Of a DNA stretch of 64,000 nt, positions 22,003 to 33,221 are shown piece by piece. The stretch's first letter is position 1, and every line of letters starts with the position of its first letter. Made by a program: the position numbers and the translations under genes. Under the pieces are notes generated by a model, which searched no databases, was not told where the DNA came from, and saw only the letters and a program-made list of their open reading frames with translations. This stretch comes from Theobroma cacao (taxonomy: Eukaryota > Streptophyta > Magnoliopsida > Malvales > Malvaceae): NCBI RefSeq assembly GCF_000208745.1, contig NC_030854.1:9882675-9946674 (forward strand), given 5' to 3'.

Positions 22003-25000
22003 GATCGGGTTCTGGCTGCATAACTTACCGAGATGGAATCATCATCAGAGATTCCATCATTTTCTCCCATTTCCATGGCTTCCTCCGATGCCAGACTGGT
22101 TATTTTTCCAATTGAAACTGTCGTGTCTGAATTCCTTCTACGTCGCACTAATGGGTGGACTTCCATCTCAACAGAGTGAGTTCCTGAAAGTGAAGGGATG
22201 GCACTTATTTCTTTCTTGTACAAGCACTTACCTGAAGCTGATTCTGAAGTAGGGGGGTTAACATCATCGTCTCCCTTCCTTGCCTTAGATCTGGTTAACT
22301 TGGAAGCAGTCTGATTATGACTATCTTGGCTCCACATCTGACTTGCACCATTACCTTCTGTTGGATTGTGCTCGCCACTTCCTTCTATAGTGTCAACTAC
22401 CGTATTTGGACCCCCTGGTACACTTTCTGTAAGCTGGTGTCCGTCCTTCTGCCATAAAGTCATTGTGTTTCCTGCTTCTTGTTTCCTCTCTCCTGTTTGA
22501 TCTCCTTGCATATGAAGGAATGGCTGTGTAGCAGCGTCTCCTACCGTTGGACTTTCTGCTGGTCCATCACACGTGTCACATTTTTTGTTAACTGCCTCAA
22601 CTGCCTCCCTTGAATCTGTTGATTTTTTAAATTGCATCCCTTTGTTTCCGCTTTGTTGGACTTCCGCTTGGTCAAGAACTGTTACACTTGTTGTTTGATT
22701 CTTGCAAGAGTCCTTTGTTATTTTCCCACTTGCACTTGGTTGCCTAAAATTGTACGTCAACCTCCCATCACTTGGAATATGCATTGAATTCTCTTCTTTT
22801 TCTCCCATGTCTGCACGTTTTGGGCCCCGTGGGTTAGCACATGCAGCAGAACTTTCAACTGGAGACGCCAAAATTCCTTCATAGCCCCCACGAGTTGTCA
22901 CGTCCATAGGCTCACTGTGAGGGGGCCCCGCTGACACCAACCCATTCTCTCCCTGTCGGCTGCAGTACGCTTCCTGGGCATTCTCGCCCCGCTCCACCGA
23001 GTCGGTCAACACGCCCGAAATGTGTTCTTCACGACCGGGGTTAATACCCCCATTTTTTCCATGCGTGTTAAAAAATTGTTTTACCTGGTGCTGTTCATTA
23101 TTTCTTTTTTTCCTTGCAGTTCTCTTCGTTCCATCCGTCAGTCGGTCCTCTTGTGCCAAGGTGGATTTTTGACCGTTCTTTGTGAGAGCTACTTTCTTCC
23201 CTGTTTTCTTGTCAGTATCTTTTTCAACTATCGACTGCTGTTGGTTTTCCACTTCACTTCTCCCTCGATTGTCCTTCTCTTGTTTTGTCATTGCTTCTTG
23301 GTGCAGAGTAGTAGCTGCCCTATTTTCACCCCCTGCTTCGTTTTCTGCCATAATTTGACCGTTGTCAGGCATTGCATATGCTTCTTGCATTAGGTTTCTC
23401 AAGAGGCAAAAATTTGAATTCCCGCTTGGAGCCTTATTGCCTGAATTGTTGGTTTTTTGCTGTGCTGTGTCCGCGTCCTCTTCCTTTTCATTCCTATCTC
23501 GTTGTTGTTGGTTGGCTGAAGGCTACTCGAGTGGGCTCACTGTCCCTTTTATCAGTTGTCCCATCTCTTGCTGAAAAGCTGTTATTTGCCCTCTTGAGGA
23601 AGTAAAAAGATTTCCAGTATTTTGTCTTGCTGCCATATCAACCAAACCTTGCATTGACGTTCGTTGACCCTCCGCTGTTGTTGAAGAAATTTTTTCCTTT
23701 TCACTCATGCTTTTTTCCATGCAAACTTGATCCCCATGCACGTAAAAGGAAGGACATGAAGAAAGCCCATTTGCTGCTAATGTTTTCTTTCCCTCGATAA
23801 GCGTTGATACCTTGGTATCCCTCATGTTCGCATGTCTCCGTACACCATGCACATGACTATCACGTGTGTCATTTTTTGACGACTGAGACTGCACTGCTAT
23901 CACCGTCTTCTCTCCTCCTGTCGTCGGAGCGTCGTTCGTTTGTTGGTCCTCTATCACCTCCCGATGTGCGTCCTTTCTCCCTACTTCTGCTTCCTGTTGC
24001 TGTTCACCTTCTTCTCTTTCCGATATTACCTGAAATCGATTCATAACTGGAACCCTGATGTCCTTTAAAGTATTTTGTGTATCCTTTTCCTTGCCCTGCG
24101 CGTCCTTCACCCCACTGGGACCTGCTCTATTTACAGCTTGCCACTTCTGTTGTTGTTTCCCTGATTCATTCCCAACTCCTGCCACAGTGTTCGCATCCTT
24201 CTCCGTAGTCGACGGAATGACAGTTCCAGCATTGCTCCTAACTTGTACCTTACCAGACCCAAATGGTTTGGGTCTATTTCCCAATACTATACAGTTAACT
24301 TCACGGTGTCCTACGTGACAGCAGTGGTGACAATAGTCCGGCAGTGATGAAAATTCTACCCTCTGTGAATACCCACTACTGACCTCACCAGTATCTCGAT
24401 TCTGTACCATAATCCATACCTAATCGACTGGTTGCTTTCGGCAGTCAAACTCAACACAAACTCTTGCCACACTTGGGCGGGAACCTTTGGCTATGGCCTC
24501 ATCTACCATCAGTGGTCTCCCAACCGTTTTAGCTATTAATAACAAAGCAGACTTGTCATATAAATGTGCCTTCAGATTTGGGAACGAGATCCACACTGGA
24601 ACAATCGGAGACTCCTTTTCTGCTTCAAACTCCGGACACCATTTGAAAACTCGCATTTTCTGGCTTGCGATAAACCAATTTTGCTTAGTCCAAAGCTGGT
24701 TAAAGTCCTGTTCATTTGAGAGATGGATAAGAACATGCTTGTAATCCAACCACCTAATCTCGTAAGCCCCTGCCACCCTATTCCTCTGAACGCCGCTCTA
24801 ACCTCTTCCAACTTCGGCATGCGGGTGAACTTCCCTATGAGTGAGAGCTTGAGAGGTTGTGCTAAAGTTTGGATCTCGTCTTCAAAAAATACTGCTGCTG
24901 GCCGATCCTTATACACAACTGGGTCACGGTGATTGGGATTATTGGGGGCTTTTCACCGGTTGCAATAGTTAGGAATGATTTTTTCTGAAACCTTGGGGAC

Positions 25001-25167
25001 GGTGGTGTTTGTTTCTGGGTAGGTACAACTTGCAGAACTCCTTGGGGGGCTTGCGACAGTGAAGGCTTCTCCACTGCCAAGCTTGGACTTGCTACCGGCA
25101 GCCATGGGGAGGTTGCTGCCGTCGATGGTTGTGGGTTTGGTGGGTCCGGCAGCCTACCAGCCGCCAT
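21999..25167 (-). pseudogene. LINE ORF1: DUF4283 and CCHC zinc-knuckle RNA-binding protein, frameshifted
   Basis: The probable start is ATG 25167 (MAAGRLPDPP), although an in-frame ATG at 25221 is possible. Frame changes near 24920 and 24780 break the N-terminal third. The DUF4283-like domain follows (LKLSLIGKF, EIRWLDYKHVLIHL, ESPIVPVWISFPNL). After a stop at 24420 comes a C-x2-C-x4-H-x4-C knuckle (CHHCCHVGHREVNC, about 24292-24336), then a very long, charged, low-complexity tail with one more stop at 23523. It ends at TGA 22001-21999. It would coat LINE RNA. The tail of about 770 residues is long for the family. Confidence 0.85.
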
Positions 25168-25259
25168 AGCATGGGTTTGGGGAAGGAGGGGGAAGTGTAC
25201 TAAGTTGAGAGAGTTTTCCACTTTTTTTTTTTTTGGTTTTGTGGTTTAGGGTTTGGTTT

Positions 25260-25320
25260 TCATGATTGATTAGATTGAATATGATGAAAACACATGTGGG
25301 CTTAAAGGCATGAGGGCATG
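25260..25320 (+). repeat. D LTR copy 1, third short segment
   Basis: The LINE target duplication (25260-25276) plus 44 bases of D sequence before element C starts at 25321. The last five bases, gcatg, are not repeated to the right of C. Confidence 0.6.
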
Positions 25321-25558
25321 TGTTGGCCCTAAATAAATGTGCTAAAGGGGGGGTGAATAGCACTTTTTGGATCTCACTAAACTTAATTTTTACTTTGAGG
25401 CAAATTGAAGGTCAATGATGAGAAATTTGATGCAAAATGAAGGAATGATTTAAGAATGAATAAAAATGAAAAATAAAACAGAGCAGACAATACACAAAGA
25501 TTTATAGTGGTTCGATCAAAGACTTATGTCCACTACCTTGATTGTTCAACCAAGGATT
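25321..25558 (-). repeat. Element C left LTR, outer part
   Basis: Aligns with the right LTR start at 52197 (tgttg-ccc-aaataaatgtgcta). It is interrupted at ggatt (25554-25558) by element B and resumes at 40983. Confidence 0.88.
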
Positions 25559-26146
25559 TGTTGGTCCCTATAATATGTGCTAGAAGAGGGTGAATAGCAC
25601 AATTTGACTCTTAACAATATTGGAAACTAATTTCCAGAACTTAAGAAAATAAAAACAGAGTTTTATATGCACAACAATTTAAAGTGGTTTGGTTCAAGAC
25701 CTATATCCACTACCTTAATTATCCAACCAAGGATTTTCCCACAAATCTACTATGAACTGGTGAAATTCACAAGCTTTCACCAAGCTTTACAATGGCTTTT
25801 ACCAGGCTCAGCCAAAACCTTTTACACTAGTTTTTCACAGGCTCAACTAAAACCCCAAGGTAGTTTTCCAAGGCTCAACCACAACCTACAACAATCAAGC
25901 TATCCCAAGCTTGAATAACCCCTTAGAGTGACTTCCTCACTTGAACAATACAAGAGAAGTAGTAAAAGAAAGTACCTATGATCACTGGATGATCTGATTG
26001 GTACAAGATTAAGTGCTAAATACAAATGAAAAGAGTAGGCGTTTAAGTGCAGACAAGTGCAGTGAAGCTTTTCTGGTTTTTCTACTTTCTATAACTCAAA
26101 TCTCATTCAAGGCTTGAAAAAACTTGTTTCTCAATGTTGGAAGACC

Positions 26147-26154
26147 CTTTTATA
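26147..26154 (-). promoter_or_regulatory. Putative TATA box, element B left LTR
   Basis: TATAAAAG on the minus strand, conserved in the other B LTR at 40510-40517 and lying 120-210 bp downstream of the GTCGAC palindrome units. Confidence 0.6.
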
Positions 26155-26274
26155 CTTGAAGATGCAACTCTGATGGCAGTTTGACAGTTTATGGCCGTTG
26201 GAAACAGTTGAGGATGAGTTCTAGCAGTTAATCTGTCTTGTAGTGCTCTAGTTCAAATTGTAGACAGAGAGCTC

Positions 26275-26365
26275 TTAGTCGACTGACTTGGTTGACTAAG
26301 TTGATTCTGTTTCTGGTTTGCAGATCTTGGTAGAGAGCAATTAGTCGACTGTCTTGGTCAACTAA
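26275..26365 (-). repeat. GTCGAC palindrome pairs, element B left LTR
   Basis: Two pairs of TTAGTCGACT-like sites, with cores at 26279/26292 and 26345/26358. The within-pair spacing is 13 bp and the pair-to-pair spacing is 66 bp. They are upstream of the TATA box. The geometry differs from the 21-bp spacing in element C. Confidence 0.8.
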
Positions 26366-27121
26366 GTTGATTCTGTTTCTCAAACTCTTCAACCCTCCAT
26401 TTCTCCAATTTGAAACTTTGATCAACCAACATTCTTCCTTGTTTCACCAATAAGCTTCCTCTTTGTTAGACAGTTACATCTTGTTGATTTTTGTCACGAC
26501 CCAAATTTCGGGCCATGATCGGCGCATGGGCCCAATTGACATAGTCCACTAAGCCCAAGCAAGCTTATCAATCTAACATGTTCATCATTCCATCATAAAC
26601 TACTAAGTCACATTTCATAACTTAGGATCAAAGTAATATTAAACAATGCCAACTCATACTGGCATACCAATTAAGTGTACATTATCTACAACATGTATCT
26701 TAATAATTTACATCAAGTTTGTCTATACATCTAAAAAAGAAGACTCAATTTCTAGAGGAGGGACTCGGATGAATGTACAGCTACTAAATGCCGAGACACC
26801 TACCAAAAGATGGATACAAGTCTACAAGGACACCTTGTCTTAGTTACCGGCTGTCTCATGATCTGAAAACATGAAGTTGAAAACGGTGAGTATAAACCCA
26901 GTAAGTGAACAAGAAAAGGAAGAAGCAACAACAAGGGAGAATTTAAAATCATGATGCACTTGTTTCAAAACAATGCAATTTAGTTCCATTCATATTAAAA
27001 ACCCTTCATCAAGCCCGAGAGTGACTAATCATTTGAAAATCATGAATCTATACATAACAAACCATTTGAAGAATGAAAGCTTCAATGGTACGCAAGCAAG
27101 TCAAATATGACAACGAATCTT

Positions 27122-27534
27122 CGCTGCAACGGAAAGGCATTCTCGCTGCAGCGACGTTGGGATTAAGTTATTAGCCGAACGAGGGTTTTTTAACTGGCCA
27201 AGGGTTTCTCACTAAACTTCCTCATTTTAAACTTAACTCATCTAGTCCTTAATGTTGGAAGTCCATGCTCAAATAGGGTAGCAAAGAAGTTAAAAATAGG
27301 GCAGCAATTGGACAAGGTAGGAGACAAAACAGAAAGTTTTTCACTGCAGCGAAATTATGACCCAGAAACAGAATGATTCTCGCTACAACAAAATTTTAAC
27401 CTAGAAACAAAAAGTTTCTCACTACAGTGAGAATAAATTTCGCTGCAGAGAGAAGCTACAGTGTCATTCTCGCTGCAGCGAGTTTTCGACCAGTCTACAC
27501 CTCTAAACCCGAGAGTTTCTCGCTGCAGCGAGAA
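27122..27534 (-). repeat. Array of TCGCTGCAGCGA palindromes in S1
   Basis: CTGCAG-type cores at 27124, 27146, 27344, 27383, 27422, 27443, 27473 and 27523, several flanked by TCTCG...CGAGA arms. The spacings include 22 and 21 bp but also 39, 30 and 50 bp, so the pairing is less regular than in D and C. Confidence 0.8.
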
Positions 27535-27780
27535 ACAGGGCACCAATGAAAAATTTACCCTTCTTCCCAAAGAAAAACCACCCTACTAAAGTGTCCAAAC
27601 CAATATGAAACGCATAACAATTTTCCACAGTTTAACATGTCAAGTTTCACATGCATTACAACCATATACCTTTACTTATTAATTTCCTATATCACACATA
27701 TTTACATATGTATATATGTATACGTATACCCATCATCATCATGCACACCATCCCATCATCATCATCACCAGCTAATGCTC

Positions 27781-27892
27781 ATTCCCTGCTCGCACATGGC
27801 TGGGTCATTACTGGGTTATGCGCACTTCCTACTCGCACATAACCGGGTCATCCTCGGCTTATGCGCACTCCCTACTCGCACATAGCCGAGTC
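27781..27892 (+). repeat. 43-bp tandem repeat with an internal stem in S1
   Basis: Three copies of CTCGCACAT, at 27789, 27832 and 27875, mark a 43-bp period. The middle unit contains an imperfect hairpin (CATAACCG / CGGCTTATG, loop about 9-10 bases). A CAT-repeat stretch precedes it at about 27731-27770. Confidence 0.85.
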
Positions 27893-28719
27893 AATATAAT
27901 TACACAACATTATATTCAAACATATATGTATATCAACATAATGCAGCCGCATAGAAATCCATAATAACCACATGTCATAACATAAACCATTTCTCAAGAG
28001 CTTGTTCCCAAGGCATTCATTTTTGAGAAAAGTTGTATAAAATCATTCAAACACTTTGTACAAAACAGTCACATTTCCAAAATGATTTTGATAGGTAGTC
28101 CACTCACTGGTATATTGTTGAGCCTTTAGATGACTCCAATTCCCCTAATTGTCCAAATGGGATGATGGGGCTTCCTTGAAACCTACCATCACATTACCAT
28201 CACCATTATGTTAATTAACATATTATAAACCCTAAAAACTATCTCTTAACTAGCCTTCAATTGCCACTTTAAATGGCTATCTATGTTCACTATCTAAATC
28301 ACTATAAAATGAATGAACATCCTCAACAATAAAACAGCTCATAATCCCAATTACTAGCCATTATTCATAGCTAAAAATCCAGCTTAATTCATCACTTACC
28401 CTAGGGTTCCTTTGTAGTCAAATTCTCTTCCAATTGCTTCTAAATCAATGGGGTAATTCTTTTTTTCTCTTTCTAAAATGCCCAACTAGTGAGAGAAAGT
28501 ATGGAAATAAGATTTTTTAAGAGTTTTAAGGAGAGAGAGTGGAAGAATACAAGGGTTCTAGTCATAAGGGCTCAAAGGTATGAAAACTAGAGCTAGAGAG
28601 AGAAAATCATGCAAGCTCCATATCAAGCTTCAATGGAAGTTTTAAAGAAACGTGAGAGGGAAGAAGGAAGAAGATGACAAGCTACTGGAAAATGAGAGAA
28701 GAAGCTATTGGAAGAAGGA

Positions 28720-28727
28720 TATTTATA
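28720..28727 (-). promoter_or_regulatory. Putative TATA box of S1
   Basis: CCTATAAATATCC on the minus strand, about 390 bp from the LTR 5' end, a normal place for an LTR promoter. Confidence 0.6.
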
Positions 28728-29264
28728 GGCCAAACTTATCCATTCCCTTAAAATTACGAAAATGCCCTTGACTAGTTAGCTTATTCTCATGCAACCCTTT
28801 GTGCAACCTTTTTACTCCTTTGACACTGAGACAAGGTCCATAATGGTCTAGACATACTCGGGTTCATGAAAACTTAAAATTTTAACCTGATGTGAAAAAT
28901 GACCATTTTGCCCCTACCGTGAAAATCACTAAAATTTTTGTTTCATTTCCATTTTACCCTTAATTTCACCATCCATTTATGCCTTAGGCCTACTTAGGCC
29001 ATAATATTGTTTAACAATCTTACTTTTATGGGTTTGGTAAGGAAATGACGAAATTACCCCTGATCAGGGATATCGCGTATACCTTCCTTTACGAGTCTAT
29101 AAAGGTAAAGGTCTCATAATTTTGTCCCTCTTTTTCTTTCAAGAATACTCTTTGAAGAGTTAATAAATTAATTTCATATATTAATTTCCTACACACTCAA
29201 GTAAAGGTATTAGACACACATAAATGGAATGTTTTATTATCATCAAAAATTAATAGAGCCAATA

Positions 29265-29282
29265 ATCTCTCCCTTTTTTATG
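29265..29282 (-). other. Polypurine tract of element B
   Basis: AAAAAAGGGAGAGAT on the minus strand, directly next to the LTR. Confidence 0.8.
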
Positions 29283-30182
29283 ATGACAAAACATTCCTTG
29301 ATCAACAACATAGTATCTTTTTAATTCTTTTTAGTTTTTTGCATAAAATGAGGATTGCTCCCCCTAAGTATAAGCTCCCCCTTAGTGTGTGCATATTTTA
29401 CTTATTTTATTTCAGCCAATTTTATTCTCGTCATATAGAAAATGATATTGTACATTTAGAGTATACATATGTGCAGCAATGTAGAGTGATTTGCAGCAAG
29501 TAAGTATCAGTAGATCATCATTAAACTTTCAACATTAAGTGTTGACAGATTTTCATCAATGTTCCAGCAGTTGTCAACAGTTTATTGATTTCAGATTTTG
29601 TCCACATCATTCATGTTTCAATTGATATACTATACACACCATCTATATCTATTTACAAAAAGAAGTTATCCACAATGCCATAACAAAAATCATTTATCAG
29701 CATCAATATCAGCAAAGCATCAGTAGATTTTGTTCATGATAGTAAAAACACCAAAATATCAGCAGACTTCAATTTGTAGCAGTTAAGCATCATTGTCATA
29801 TCAGCATTCATATTTCACATACAACCATATAAACAACAAAATTAAAACTGAGTGTTTAAGTGCCACCATGGCACAAATAGCAGTTAATAAAAAAGTATTT
29901 CGGAATTGCCCTTGGACAGTTTTGCTTTCTATCTCTTATTTTTCTAAGTTCCTTCTCTTGATTCTGCTTTCTTTTCTTTCCTAAGTTCTTGGTTCCTCCA
30001 CCCTAACATTTTTTTTAATTCTTGCACCCATTTTTTGGTTCTTGCATCCATTCTACTCCCCCTTTTTGTCAACATCAAAGGAAGGGGCTTCTGTTCATCT
30101 GATGTGTCAGAGGGTGAGGATTAGTGTCATAGAAAGGGTTTAGGGGAAAAGGAGAGGGCTCTAGGAGAGGTGAATGTTCTGG
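29283..30182 (-). other. Element B non-coding stretch between extra ORF and polypurine tract
   Basis: No gene. On the minus strand it is rich in dispersed TGCTGATA/TGCTG/ACTGATG words between about 29460 and 29820. A shorter, weaker version occurs in element C at 42150-42440. Confidence 0.5.
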
Positions 30183-32063
30183 TCAGGACTTATTTGAGAC
30201 AAGGATTGGATTCTGAGGAGAAGAGGCTAAAACTGGTCTGGATTTCTCTACCAACCTGGAAGACTTTCTTCTTTTGAGAAAAGCTGTCTTGGTGGCCATA
30301 GTCTTTCTGCCTTTGGTTGGTGGTTTTGCCTCAATTGGTGGTGCTGTAGTGGCTTTGGCTTTTTTTGCTTTTGCCTTTACCTTGGTAGCTGATGCTGGCT
30401 TCTTCCCTTTTTCTACATCTCCACCATCTTTTTGAGTTTCTATCTTGATAGTGTCTTTTTTAGCTTGTCCTTCTTTAACCATTTGATGGAAGACATCCAT
30501 AATGGAAATTTCCTCTGAATTTGGAAGAGAGGCCTAATGTTTCTCTGTCCATGAACCAACCACTTCTGTCCCTTGTTTTGAATCATTTTTGCTTTAAGGC
30601 TCAAGAGAGAATGTCTTGGTTGGCTGATCAACCCGTTGAGGAGAGTCCTCAGTTTACAAAACAGGACTGGCAGACTTATGGGTGGAACCTTCAGCTTGAA
30701 TGCCAGAACTTCCAACATAAGGAGCAGATTTTTCTACTGACTTGGCTGAACCTTCAGCACCTTGCTGTGCTAATGCAGTGCTAGATGTTACAGAGTTGTC
30801 TGTAGCCACTAGTTCAGATGGCATGCTTTCCTTCTCCTTCAGCTTGTTTTCTAACTCAATGATTTTCTTTTTAACTTTCTGTAGCTTTTCTCCTTGATTA
30901 GTCAGCTTACCATCAATCCTTATGAGCAAATTAAAAATTACTTCATTTGAGAATCTAGAAGAGGCTCCTTTAGATTGAGCAGGTAGGTTGTGTTCTTTTC
31001 TTGGACCAGTCTTGGAGGTTTTAATGAACCTTTCTCCATCAAGTACATACCCCATTTTAACCAAGCTACCATAATGAATAGCTTGATCTCTGCTTTTTAC
31101 GAAGTCCATATCATACCGCTTTGCCCATATTCCCTTCTTCTGTACAAAGGATGTAATCACATTCCCATACGGCAAATTTACCTTATTAAGTCTGCAGGCA
31201 CTCATCATTTTTTCAATCATTTATCTTCCCATATTTAGAGATACCCCATTAAAAGCATGCTCCATCAACCAGAGGTTTTGGAGGCTGATGTAGCTAAGGC
31301 TTCCACTTCTACCCCATATATTTGCTGCTATGAAATAGTGTAGAATTCTAATATGAAGGCTGGTTATTAAACCAGAATTACTCTTTGAGAAATATTTTTC
31401 TTTTCTCCTAATGATGATCTCCCACAATGAGGACGGATCATATTTTTCAGAAAGCTTAAATTTTCCTTCTTTACATTCTATTTTCAGCAGGTTCCCTAAA
31501 TCTTCAGCAATCACAACAAACTCTTTTCCATTCAAATATACATTTAATCCATCTTCCACATAGTAATCAGAATCTATTATTTTCTTTCCTTTCAAAGTAA
31601 TACCATAATAGAATTCTTTAACCGGACTTAGACTATAAGACCTATTTTTAAAGGTGCTATAACCTTTTAGTTCTAGTTCATCAAAGTACTCAAATAAACT
31701 AGTTTGGATTTCAACATTTTCCTCAAAACTCTTCAAATCAATAAATTTTCCACAAGAGATTGGTGCATTCTCGATATTCTTGAACCTATATTCATGCAAC
31801 TTATTCCTAAACTTTGAAAAAGAAGAACTAGTACCTTTGTGGAGTGAGCATTTTGTATCTTTCTTCTTCTCAATTTTCTGCTTCTTTTCTCTTAGTTTCT
31901 CGAATATTTCTTTCACTAAACCAGACATGATTTTCAATTTTTTCTTCAGATTTTTCGTTCCTATTCCTTCCTCCATTGGCCTTTTCCCTTTCTTTTTCTT
32001 TGATATCTCTTTACCTTGAGATGTTTTAGCCGTATTGGTTCCAGAAATTTCTAAGGGTTTAAG
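30183..32063 (-). pseudogene. Element B extra ORF downstream of pol (Sirevirus env-like position; putative plant transposon protein domain)
   Basis: The frame opens after a stop near 32064. The codon matching the ATG of the C copy is ACG here (32033-32031), so translation could start only at ATG 31976. The frame runs to TAA at 31221-31223, where C reads Phe, and continues in phase to 30654. A frame change leads to the C-terminal frame 30500-30183. Features: a Lys-rich N-terminus; a globular domain (APISCGKFIDL, YSLSPVKEFYYGI, GLNVYLNGKEFVV, DPSSLWEIII, LPYGNVITSFVQKKGIW); a short coiled coil (KLQKVKKKIIELENKL); and a basic tail (GRKTMATKTAFLKRRKSS). No signal peptide or membrane segment is visible. 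I recognise the domain only as a plant transposon-associated family, and the function is unknown. Confidence 0.75.
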
Positions 32064-32429
32064 TCAGTTTCAGAGGTAAACATGAAGATTTAGGTTTTTG
32101 TTTTTAGAGAAATCGGTTTCAGGGGAAAGGAAAAAAGAGGTAGTCAGTAGTTATTACTCAGAAAAACTGCTCACCTTCCCTTAAGTACTACCCTACTTTT
32201 ATTTCTTCATAATTTTAAATTTCCCTATAAAAGTTTGGTTATTTACCTTTGGTAGTATTTCTTCATTCTTTGGGTACCCGGTAAATCCAAAATTTTACCC
32301 CTTTTTACTCTTCTTTCTCCAAACTCATTGAGTCTTATTATTTAAAGCTGTCAGACCACTCTTAGTTGACTAAGAAATCCTTAGTCGACTAAATGTATTC
32401 TATTTTCTATGTGAAAGTCAAAGGTTTTT
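32064..32429 (-). other. Element B spacer between RNase H and the extra ORF
   Basis: A non-coding, AT-rich stretch. It contains one pair of TTAGTTGACTAA / TTAGTCGACTAA palindromes (about 32361-32392, cores 19 bp apart), the same site type as the Sirevirus LTR arrays. Confidence 0.6.
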
Positions 32430-33221
32430 TTACAATTCCTTCACACTAATCATCCCTAAATTTCTTCTAATCTCACAGAATCTATCTTCATTCAAAGGTT
32501 TAGTAAAAATGTTTTCTAATTGATGTAAAGTATTCACAAATTCTATCTTAATGTCGTTTTTCACTACATGGTCTCTAATAAAATGGTGTCTAATTTCAAT
32601 GTGCTTTGTCCTAGAGTGTTGCACAGGGTTTTTTGATATATTGATTGCACTTGTGTTATCACAGTATATTGGTACATTATGCATAATTATTCCATAGTCT
32701 TTTAATTGTTGCTTGATCCAAAGAATTTGTGCATAGCAACTTCCTAATGATACATATTCAGCCTCTGTTGTAGATAGTGCCACTGAATTTTGCTTCTTGC
32801 TAGACCAAGATACAAGCATGCTTTCTAAAAATTGGCATGTTCCACTAGTGCTTTTCCTATCAGTTTTGTTGCCAGCAAAGTCAACATCTGAATATCCAAC
32901 TAAGCTAAGAGTTGAGTATCTAGAGTACCATATTCCTAGTCCTTGAGTGTCTATGAGGTATCAAAAATTTCTCTTAACAGTTGCTAGGTGTGTTTCTTTA
33001 GGTTGTGACTGAAATCTAGCACACAAGCACACACTAAACTAAATATCTGGTCTACTTGTTGTTAAGTAGAGAAGAGAGCTGATCATACCTTTATAAAGCT
33101 TTTAATCTACATCCTTACCTTTTTCATCTAAGTCGAGTTTGGTGGATGGAGTCATTGGTGTGGAAATTGATTTCAGCTTTAGCATATCAAATTTCTTTAG
33201 CATATCATGAGTGTATCTTTC
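32430..33221 (-). pseudogene. Element B RT C-terminus and RNase H
   Basis: Continues from RT after a TAA at 33222 (Gln in element C). It then reads the connection (STPMTPSTKLD) and an intact RNase H frame, 32819-32430: SWSSKKQNSVALSTTEAEY, YCDNTSAI, and HIEIRHHFIRD. The Asp and Glu residues of RNase H are retained. It would degrade the RNA strand during reverse transcription. Confidence 0.88.

Larger units (their letters stand above)
17499..25259 (-). mobile_element. L1-type LINE retrotransposon, near full length
   Basis: About 7.76 kb, inserted on the minus strand. The tail is poly(A), seen as T10 at 17499-17508. It is flanked by a 16-17 bp target duplication, tcatgattgattagatt, at 17482-17498 and 25260-25276. 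It carries ORF1 and ORF2 in order with a short 5' UTR (25168-25259) containing CCCTAA-like words and a long A-run (seen as T at about 25222-25234). The length, two ORFs, endonuclease, RT and terminal RNase H mark it as a plant L1. ORF2 has only two stops and no frameshift, making this one of the less decayed elements here. Confidence 0.95.
26492..29118 (-). mobile_element. Solo LTR S1 (gypsy/chromovirus type) inside the B LTR
   Basis: 2627 bp, with target duplication atttt at 26487-26491 and 29119-29123. On the plus strand it starts TGTCACGACCC, the reverse complement of the chromovirus LTR end seen in A. The far end has decayed to ...CTCATA. No internal domain is present, consistent with LTR-LTR recombination. 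It carries a CTGCAG palindrome array, a 43-bp tandem repeat and a TATA box. Open frames within it have no recognisable product. Confidence 0.82.
25559..29264 (-). repeat. Element B left LTR (3' LTR of the element), split by S1
   Basis: LTR sequence at 25559-26491 and 29119-29264, matching 39922-40982. The inner end is GCCAATA, where the other LTR has GCCAACA. Confidence 0.9.

Noticed and set aside
22702..24932. Plus-strand frames within the LINE
   Set aside because: Antisense shadows of the low-complexity ORF1.
27355..27570. Frame with repeated CSE words in S1
   Set aside because: A translation of the CTGCAG palindrome array, not a protein.
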